A stretch of 17,772 nt of DNA from Atkinsonella hypoxylon (taxonomy: Eukaryota; Ascomycota; Sordariomycetes; Hypocreales; Clavicipitaceae): contig JFHB01000357.1 in NCBI GenBank assembly GCA_000729835.1, forward strand, positions 1 to 17,772. Direction: 5' to 3'. The notes beneath the pieces are model-generated. The model was not told the origin of the DNA. It searched no databases and saw only the letters and a program-made list of their open reading frames with translations. Positions 10,460 to 17,772 of the stretch are shown piece after piece (position 1 is the stretch's first letter; every line of letters begins with the position of its first letter). Both the position numbers and the translations under genes were made by a program.

Positions 10460-10638
10460 TACACTTTTGAAGCTATTCTCAATAGCTAGGTTCTATTGTT
10501 GCGCAATATCAAAATATATACATCTGCATACATTACATTTGCACTGCGAATTGTTTTATTAGGCACTGCTTAATCAATTATTTCTATTAAGAAATAAGCT
10601 CAGCGCTGTACTACATCGCTTGTTGTTGTTGTTATATC

Positions 10639-10653
10639 GTGCACCCTGTGCAC
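10639..10653. repeat. Tandem GTGCAC palindromes in Copia B leader
   Basis: GTGCAC, CCT, GTGCAC. Each hexamer is self-complementary. Six-base self-complementary loops of this kind mediate RNA kissing in retroviral leaders; whether that applies here is speculation. Confidence 0.4.
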
Positions 10654-11178
10654 CTCTATTAGTAGCTATACTACAATTTGTAGTGCACGCCTAACAGCTC
10701 TTGTTGCAGATATTTCTGTGTTTTCGGTTGCAGAATTAATTTGTGTGGTAATCCCACTAGTTAGGATTTTAAAGTAGGAATTAGCTAGATATCCCTAAAT
10801 TAGCTGTGCCTAGGTCTCCACTGATTTATTAGAACCTAATTAGAGAAGAATCTCCTGAATTTTTTGGCTAAAAATAGCTAAGACCTATGTTTTATGCCCC
10901 TTGCAACCGCTTGTTAATCTAGTCTACTATATAAATTGTATGTATATATAGATCGCGATACAACGCAGCCTTTAGAGCCCGTTATATCTGTTACGAAAGA
11001 AATTGGAGAAAAATCTCACTATAATTTCTGAAGATATAGGGCACTTCCAGGCCTATAATAGAGCAATCTATTGATATCTAGTAGAAATTATTACTGTTAT
11101 TTACTACTATTTCCACTGTAATTTGGCTATAATTAGCTATAAAAGAGCGTTAAATTAGCTACTTTTTAAACCCTTAAA

Positions 11179-14100
11179 ATAGCACTAAAAGGAACAGGCA
11201 AGGGAAAGAGCATAAGCCCTAAACGGGGTAGTAGTTCTAGTACACTAGCTACAGCTGCTACTAGCTTTCCTAGTCCAGCAAGGTCCCCCCCTTAGCTAGT
11301 AGATTCCTCTTCTAATAAAGAAGATTATATAGCTAAGAAGGCTCTAAAAGAAGCTAGATTAGCTTCTAAAAGAGTAGTGCAAGTCTATAATGTACAAGCT
11401 GACCTAAAAGCTTAAATAGATAAGCAATAAGAGACCCTAAATAGATTTATTAGGTATAGTAAAGCAAAACAAAGCCAAAATAAAGGTAATATAGCTGATT
11501 TACTAAGTAAATTAGATACTATAATTACATCTATAGGTAATCTCTCTATAGGGTCTCCTAAAGCAGATCCTGTTACTTCTAAGACTTCTAAAGTCTCTTT
11601 TAAAGTCCCTAAACCTTCTAGTTCCTCTAATAGTGCTACTTTTCTGCCTGCTTTTAATAAAGGCACTATAAAAGAGTTAAATAAGAAGGTCCACTCTATT
11701 CTAGAGGCTGCTAAGCTAAAAGGCCCTAAAAATTTTGAACAGTAGAAGCAAGCTTTAACTATTTAATTTAGGGCACTAGGATTCCCTTAATTTATTAATA
11801 ATCCTAGTATAGCTAGTACTTTAGTAGATTTAGAACAAGCTATTATCCTTATAATTATAAGAGATAGTTGCCAATCTAGACCTTAAGCTGCTATAAGCTA
11901 GCATAAGTCCCCTATAGATGCCTATAACGTTCTAGTTAAGCAATATTCGCAGAGTGCTAAAATACAACGTAGTACGCTATATGCTAGTTATCACAACTTA
12001 TCGTTTTCGAACTATAAGGGATCTTTAGAGGCCTTTAATGCTAAATTTAATAATTTACTAGCTAGATTATAGCTCTGTGGTGTAGCTATTAATCCTATCG
12101 ACTAGGTAAATCATTATATTAATGCTTTAAAGAAGACCTTCCCTAGCTAGGCTAAAAGGCAGCAATATTCTATTAGAGCTGCTAGAGCACAAGGTCTATC
12201 TGTAAAAATGCTAAATTTACAGTTCCTTATAGCTAATTTATTAGAAGAATAAAGAGATAAAAGCTCCTCTATATCTAAGGCTCTTAGTTATAAAGCTTCT
12301 AATTCTAATAGTTCTAATAATAAGGCTAATTAAGGAAAGAATCCTCCTAATTAGAAGAAGAATTCCGATTCTAATTCTAACGATTCTAATGCCTCTAAAG
12401 AAAAAGATTAAGATAAAGCCTCTAAAAATAAGAAGAAGTGGAAGGGCCGAAGAAGAAGTAATAAAAATTCTAGGAACAAGGATAGAGAAGCTGCTTTTGC
12501 TATAGGTTGTTATAACCTATCTACTAGCAACTAGGATACTATAGAATCTAATGATTCTAGCAGTTCTAGTAGTGATAATTCTTACGATTTAGATACAAAA
12601 TCTACTACTAGTGATACTAGTACTACTAGTAATAATACCCCTTCTTTTAACTATTCTAATAGAATAATTAAAAACTCCTTACTATACAATACAGGTTCTA
12701 CCTATTATATAGTTAACAATAAGGCATTTTTTAGGACTTTTAAGCCTATAAAAAAGGGTAAAACTGCGCCTATTGCTACTAGAGGAGGTTCTATTTATCC
12801 TAAAGGACAGAGAACTGCTGTATTCTAGGTACTAGTTAGTATAAATCCAGCTAAATACAGGCCTTTAGCTCTAAAGGATGCTCTATATTGCCTAGGTTTA
12901 GATACTAACCTAATTAGTGGTCTAAAGCACTATTTAACAGGGGGCACTCTCCTTAGAAATCAGCTATTTCTAGCTAATAGAAGCTGCTGTAGGCTTCTAA
13001 ATCCTAAAAAGTATAGTTTCTTTCTACAGCTTAAGGGGCAAGAGACCCCTAAAGTGTGTAAAAACCACGCTAATCTCTCTTATATAGGATTTCTAGCTAG
13101 CAATAGTTATAATAGCAGTTATAATGCTAGTTATCCTATAGAGGTTTAAATCCCTTAACAGCCTAGTTTTAATCCAGAGGAATATAGCTGAATTAAGGAA
13201 TTATCTAATTTTGAAGAAGATAATACCAATAACGATGCTATAGAGCTATTAGCCCTAGTTCCTAAACGGGCTCCTAGTTAGATTCCTTCTAATAATAGGG
13301 ATTTAGAAGGTCTAAATCCTAAGTTGCTGGATATTAGAGGAAGTGGCCGTCTAGATCCCTTAAACGAGGCCTGTAGTTCTTAAGAGATCTAGCAAGATAG
13401 GGAGCAACAGGAAGCTAGCTCTAATGATAATTCTAGTAGTAATCCTACTGCTTCTTCTTTCTATAAGAAGCTCCTAGAATTAGCTGCTACTTAGCACGTT
13501 AGATTAGGGCATATAGGACTCCCTTTACTAAAGAAGACTGCTTCTATTACTAAAGGTATTCCTAATTTTACAAAAATCAAGGAAAAGGATTTTAACTGCC
13601 TAGCTTGCAACTAAGCTAAAGCTGTTAGAAGACCTAGTAAGTATGCTATTCCTAACCCCCCTAGATGTTTAGATATTATAGAGGGAGATACCGTTAAAAT
13701 AGAGCCTATACTGCACAATAAGAGGCCTCTAGTTCTTTTTCTAATTAATAGAAAATTACGGTATAAGTAGTCTTTTAATCTAGCTAATAAAGAGGATTCT
13801 ACTCTCTATAGCTATATTAAAGGCTTCTTTAAGGAATTAAAGAACTAGTATAACTGCTACCCTAAACACCTTTATTTTAATAGTAGTATAGAAATTAATA
13901 CTAAGTTATAAGCTTAGCTATCTTTAAAGGGTATTTGCTTTAGCACCTCTTGCCCCTATATTTACAAACAGAATAGGCTAATAGAGAGAGCTATAAGGGT
14001 ACTTCTAGACCGTTTGCGTGCTACCCTACAGTAGTTATAATTACCTCTATATCTATAGTCTTACATCCTTCCTGCTATAGTGGATTTAGTTAATACTACT

Positions 14101-16431
14101 GCGAATAGTACTAAACTACTAAGTTCTAAACAGCTATATCTAGCTAATTTAGAGCCTTCTAAGACCTATAAGCCTAATTTTACTAAAATAAGGGCTATAG
14201 GCTTCTATTGCGAAGTTCTAATTCCTTTAGAACAAAGATCTAGGTTGCAGAAGCTAGCTAAAAGAACTATTCCTAGTAGACTTTTAGCTACACTAGGTTC
14301 TAATGTATATCTAATATACATCCTCTCTAAACAAGCTGTTATAAAGACTAGCTTCGTTAAAATTATAGAAGGAATAGGTTCTATTTTATAGGGCATCCCT
14401 AAGGTTCCTATTGGTTCTATAGTAGATAATCCTTTAGAGGGAGAAATCAATAACCAGCAGTTAGTAGATAATTATACTCCTAAATATCCTTATCCTAGTT
14501 ATCTAGATGTGCTGAATTATCCACTAGAACCTGTAGAAAATTAAGCTCTTCTACTAAGCAACTCTATAGAAGCTATAGAGGCCCCTAAAGCCCCTATATC
14601 TATAGAAGCCCCTTAGGCTAATATAGAACCTATAGAAGCTAAAGCTAATGCTAATACTATAGATTTAGATAGAGACATATTTTCCTTAATTAAGGATCTA
14701 TGCTTTAAGGCTAGGACTAAAGCAGCTATTACTTCTAATAGCAAGGATGAACTTCCTAATACGTAGAAGCAAGCCCTAAAAAGCTCTGCTAAGCAGCATT
14801 AAATAGAAGCTACCTATAGCGAATTTAAGCAGCTATTAGCTGCTAGAACCTTTAAATTTATAGGGAAAGACTAAGTACCTAAGGGCTAAAGAGTTCTAAA
14901 GAATAGGCTTATTTATAGGCTTAAAAAGGATAAAGAAAATAATCCTATTAAATATAAGGCCTGCCTTGTTGCTAAGGGATTTATGCAAATAGAAGGTTAA
15001 GACTATCTAGAGACCTTTACTGCAACTAGTATTCCTCCTAGCTAGCGTATATTATTAGCTTTTGCAGCTTTTAATAACTGGGAAGTTAAGCAAATCGACT
15101 TTATAGGAGCGTTTCTAAATAGCAAGCTAAAGGAAGCTATTTATATAGAAATCCCAGATAGATTCGTTAAATTTGTAGAAGCAACGCTATTAGTAGCTAA
15201 GCTACTAAAAAGCTGTAATTATAAGCCCTCTAAAGAGCAAGTAATTAAGCTAGAAAAATCCCTCTATAGTCTAAAGCAAAGTCCTAGAGAATAGCAGCAA
15301 ATTCTAACAGAATTACTTCAAAAGCATGGATTTAAACCTCTTATATTAGACCTAGCAGTCTTTTATAACCCAGCTACATCTACATATATTGCTACTTACG
15401 TAGATAACTATCTTCTAATTGGTCTAAATCTAAGCTATATTAACAAGCTAAAGAAGCTATTATATAAAGCTTATCCAATAGAAGATAGAGGACTAGCAGA
15501 ATTCTTTCTAGGCGTTTAAATCACCTATAATAGGTCTAAAAGGTCTATTAAAATCTATTAATCTTAATACATCCTTAAAGCCCTAGAAAGATTCAATATG
15601 CTAGATACTAAGCTAGCTTCTATCCCTATACAGCCAGGAATTCTAAAGCAACTAGTTATAAAACTTCTCTTAAAATCCGATTATAAGCTTTATTAGAGCA
15701 TAATAAGCACTATAATGTACCTAATGTTGCTAACTAGGGCTGATATTGCTTTTTCTGTTCAGTGGCTATTAACCTTCCTAGCTAAGCCCTATATAGAGCA
15801 CCTAAACGCCTCTAAGCACCTCCTAAGGTACTTAAGTGGTACTAGAAGCTTTGCTATTATTTATAAGCATTCTATACCACTAGGGTCTTCTTCTAAAGCT
15901 TTTAATAGCTCTATTAGTTGCAAAGAAGTACTTAAGACCCTCCTTAGTTATTGCGATAGCGATTTTGCTGGTGATAAAGTCTCTTCTAAATCAACCTATG
16001 CTTATCTATATAAGCTAGCTAGTAGACCTATTAGCTGGAAATCGAAGAAAGCTAGTACTATTGCTCTTTCTACTTTAGAAGCAGAATCTAATGCATTATC
16101 TAAAGCTATTAGGGAATTAGAGTGGCTCTACAGCCTTTTTAAGGAGATAAAGCTGCCTTTAACCCCTCCTATTTCTATTAGGTGTAATAATTAAGGTGCT
16201 ATAGTTACTGCTTACAACCTAACGTTGTATAGTAGGACTAAGCACACCCTTTTAAAGTTTAACTACATTAGGGAAAAGATTCGTAAAGGTATAGCTAAGG
16301 TTAGTTATATTAATACGAATTAGATGCTAGCAGATAGCCTAACTAAGCCTCTTGCTATTTAAAAGCATCAACAATTCATTAAGTTACTAGAGCTTTCTAG
16401 CTAGCTTATAAAAGCAACAAAAAACACTTAA
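11179..16431 (+). pseudogene. Copia B gag-pol polyprotein, RIP-inactivated
   Basis: A single frame runs from 11179 (ATA GCA, probably a mutated ATG) to a stop at 16429-16431, with roughly 50 internal stops and no frameshift; it could run on to 16506 if that stop was once CAA. Domains: Ser/Lys-rich N-terminus; UBN2-type Copia gag (about 11720-12260); basic Lys/Arg/Asn/Ser tract without a visible CCHC knuckle (12300-12480); protease YNTGSTYYIVNN, active Asp now Asn (12688-12690); pre-integrase HHCC (His 13495 and 13510, Cys 13597 and 13606, all kept); integrase Asp 13687 kept, second Asp now Asn 13879-13881, Glu 13984-13986 kept; RT motif A Asp kept (15097), YVDD now YVDN (15400-15408); RNase H DSDFAGD (15955) and TLEAE kept, later Asp now Asn (16186); C-terminal MLADSLTKPL. 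It would supply every step of retrotransposition; this copy is inactive. Confidence 0.93.
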
Positions 16432-16646
16432 AAAATCGAAAAGCAACGAAAAACAGTTAAAAATCGAAAACAACAAAAACAATTAACAACAACTAGTTAT
16501 ATTTAACTATAACTACCCTAGAATTGCTGGAATTAGTTATGTTATTTAGTCTTGTTATTAGTACTGTATTTCGTTAGTTAATTCTAACTTAGATATCCTT
16601 TAAAGGAGCTAAGTTGCTTATAGAACTAGTTACTTCTTACATTTCT
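16432..16646 (+). other. Copia B 3' untranslated stretch
   Basis: Begins with an A-rich tract rich in CAA/AAAC (16432-16495) and continues with unremarkable A+T-rich sequence. If the stop at 16429 is a mutated Gln codon, the protein could extend to 16503. No further gene is visible. Confidence 0.5.
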
Positions 16647-16654
16647 AGAGGGAG
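16647..16654 (+). other. Polypurine tract of Copia B
   Basis: AGAGGGAG is an all-purine run touching the TG of the right LTR, which is where plus-strand DNA synthesis is primed in LTR elements. Confidence 0.75.
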
Positions 16655-17351
16655 TGTTAAAAATAAGCTACCCTATATAGCCTATTTTTATGCCTACTAG
16701 TTGCTCTATTACGTGACCCTTATTAGGTCTTGTTACGTTAATTTTTAGTAAGAATATTGCTGTTACTAGATGCAAAAACATCTAGAATTAACTAAGGTAA
16801 AGTTGCCTAACCTATAGTTAACTTTAACTACGATTTTCTCTACAACTAGCAATAGTAGAAATTCAAGAAGTATACTATTTAAAAGCTAAGAATTAGGGCT
16901 ATCTAATAGTATAATTGTTAGATAGAGTTGCTTATAAGGGTTGCTTATTATTAGTGGAATTTGTTAAATTATGCACGTAGGCATCTCGTTTGTATAGCTG
17001 TAAGTTAATTTTTTTGTTTTTATATAGTAAATCTTTTTGCGGAAATTATAAAGTAGCCTATAAGCCCCTTCTAGCAACTACAGCCTGCTAATATAGTTAG
17101 AGGGTCTATAAGGGACTAGAAAGATTTAAGATTCTACCCTCACTTGTTCGTTACAGCGCTCTTAATATAAGATACCACTATTATTATAGTTATCTACTGC
17201 CTCTACGTGATCTATACTATACACTACAGCTTGATTTAGGCCGCTGCTGCTTCCACTACGTGATAATTGCTAGGAGCAATTACAGGTGCTAAATCTAAGA
17301 GACCACTACCCTCTTAGATATCTAGTCCTGTAATCCCTATTATTTTCAAGA
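16655..17351 (+). repeat. Right (3') LTR of Copia B
   Basis: The LTR is 697 bp, TGTTAAAAATAAGC to TTTTCAAGA. Relative to the left copy, its first 330 bp hold about 13 T/A-state changes against 1 in the left LTR, whereas its last 200 bp hold none. Confidence 0.93.
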
Positions 17352-17356
17352 ATAGG
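17352..17356. repeat. Target-site duplication of Copia B, right copy (ATAGG)
   Basis: ATAGG directly after the right LTR, identical to 9517-9521. Confidence 0.92.
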
Positions 17357-17772
17357 TTTATAATAAACTTCTTTTCTTTAATATAATTTTCTATATATTC
17401 TTATATAATATTCTATAAATCCTTCTAGATACTACTAAGCAGTTATTTTATATATTTATTAGTAATATCTTCTTTATTGTCTTCTATTGCCTCCTTAACT
17501 ATAGTAAATATTATTTTAATAATATTAATTAATTAATCTTCTTACTCCTTAACTCTTTACCTTTTCCTTAAAATAGAATATAGAAGTATAACTTTAGTAC
17601 TTATTCTATTAATATAATAGACTTTATTAATATTATTTACTTATATTAAGTATTTATTCTTTATTACTTCTATAAGTATAAGTATTAGTTAGTATAGATT
17701 TTATAAGCTAACTTTAATCTTTTTCTAAAAAATATCTTTAAATAATTATATAAAAAGCTATACTTTTATATC
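17357..17772 (-). pseudogene. Ty3/Gypsy gag-like fragment, upstream part
   Basis: On the minus strand, from 17772 down to 17357, one frame is traceable with RIP-type stops and joins the protease piece (9516 downward) in frame when Copia B and one ATAGG are removed. The protein is rich in Ile, Lys, Asn and Leu, with an acidic Lys/Glu run (EAIEDNKEDI, about 17500-17480) and a Lys/Glu helix near the joint. I see no zinc knuckle or other domain, so gag is inferred only from its place upstream of the protease. The start lies beyond the window. Confidence 0.5.

Larger units (their letters stand above)
10233..11178 (+). other. Long untranslated leader of Copia B, weakly mutated
   Basis: About 950 bp without a credible reading frame on the plus strand. 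Unlike the rest of the window, the part 10235-10760 is full of CpA and TpG (CATACATCGCCAGCCACC and the like), so RIP has barely touched it. It contains a direct repeat (ACTAGAAGCTAT at 10292-10303 and again at 10352-10363), a perfect 6-bp hairpin (10443-10459) and a double GTGCAC motif (10639-10653). From about 11060 the composition drifts back to the A+T-rich type. Leaders of Copia elements are usually much shorter. Confidence 0.6.
9522..17351 (+). mobile_element. Copia B: complete Ty1/Copia LTR retrotransposon, RIP-inactivated
   Basis: The element is 7830 bp with 697-bp LTRs, an exact ATAGG duplication, a primer-binding site, a polypurine tract and one gag-pol frame. It sits in the Gypsy gag/protease region, 543 bp to the right of Copia A. 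It is less eroded than Copia A: more CpA/TpG survives, several zinc ligands are intact, and long stop-free runs exist (14080-14391 and 15715-16194, in the integrase downstream part and RNase H). The LTRs differ at about 33 positions, all transitions. Its protein is only distantly like that of Copia A, so the two are separate families. Confidence 0.95.

Noticed and set aside
10233..11178. A captured host gene in the Copia B leader
   Set aside because: The plus-strand frame I translated in full is broken by stops that are not explained by RIP alone, and no domain was recognised. I did not translate the other frames fully. I keep it as untranslated leader, origin open.
11412..11666. Minus-strand open frame of 84 codons
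   Set aside because: Antisense of the Copia B gag N-terminal region; no domain.
14205..14450. Minus-strand open frame of 81 codons
   Set aside because: Antisense of Copia B sequence just downstream of the integrase core; no domain.
3363..16431. A variant genetic code with TAA/TAG read as Gln, as in some ciliates
   Set aside because: The same sequences also show Asp to Asn, Cys and His to Tyr, Gly to Ser/Arg/Lys and Trp to stop, and LTR copies differ by the same transitions. Mutation explains all of it; a code change would not.
1..17772. Mitochondrial or bacterial A+T-rich DNA
   Set aside because: Nested LTR retrotransposons with 5-bp duplications, an initiator-tRNA primer site and RIP marks place it in a fungal nuclear genome. 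There are no mitochondrial genes.
1..17772. CRISPR array, tRNA or rRNA gene
   Set aside because: No regularly spaced repeat units, tRNA arms or rRNA segments were seen. The only tRNA-like match is the Copia B primer site.

Overview
The window is an A+T-rich, repeat-only block of a fungal genome, almost certainly a filamentous ascomycete (Pezizomycotina). I see no host gene, tRNA or rRNA. Everything recognisable is a retrotransposon crippled by C-to-T (and, seen from the other strand, G-to-A) transitions. Gln and Trp codons have become TAA/TAG, catalytic Asp has become Asn, and Cys/His zinc ligands have become Tyr. CpA/TpG is strongly depleted and TpA dominates. This is the signature of repeat-induced point mutation (RIP), a premeiotic process known from ascomycetes.

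Layout. The oldest layer is a minus-strand Ty3/Gypsy element cut into three pieces: 17357-17772 (gag-like), 8979-9516 (aspartic protease) and about 1100-2660 (reverse transcriptase and the start of RNase H). At the low-coordinate end the Gypsy sequence stops inside RNase H. From about 1060 down to 1 the minus strand instead resembles ORF1 of a Tad/jockey-type non-LTR retrotransposon (LINE).

Two complete plus-strand Ty1/Copia elements sit inside the Gypsy. Copia A (2666-8973, 6308 bp) has 315-bp LTRs and a CCTTA target-site duplication. Copia B (9522-17351, 7830 bp) has 697-bp LTRs and an ATAGG duplication. If each Copia and one copy of its duplication are removed, the Gypsy reading frame runs on through both joints, which proves the nesting order.

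Both Copia elements keep one gag-pol frame in the usual Copia order (gag, protease, integrase, reverse transcriptase, RNase H) from end to end without a net frameshift. They were disabled by substitutions alone, in most catalytic sites at once. Neither can be active. The two belong to clearly different Copia families.

The most useful observations are these. In both LTR pairs, mutation density falls from the inner side of the element to its outer edge. The reverse-transcriptase Asp-Asp pair is hit in all three LTR elements. Copia B has a non-canonical LTR end abutting a half-tRNA-iMet primer site, and a long leader that has largely escaped mutation. I found no new type of biological system. 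The interest lies in the genome-defence record written in these elements.
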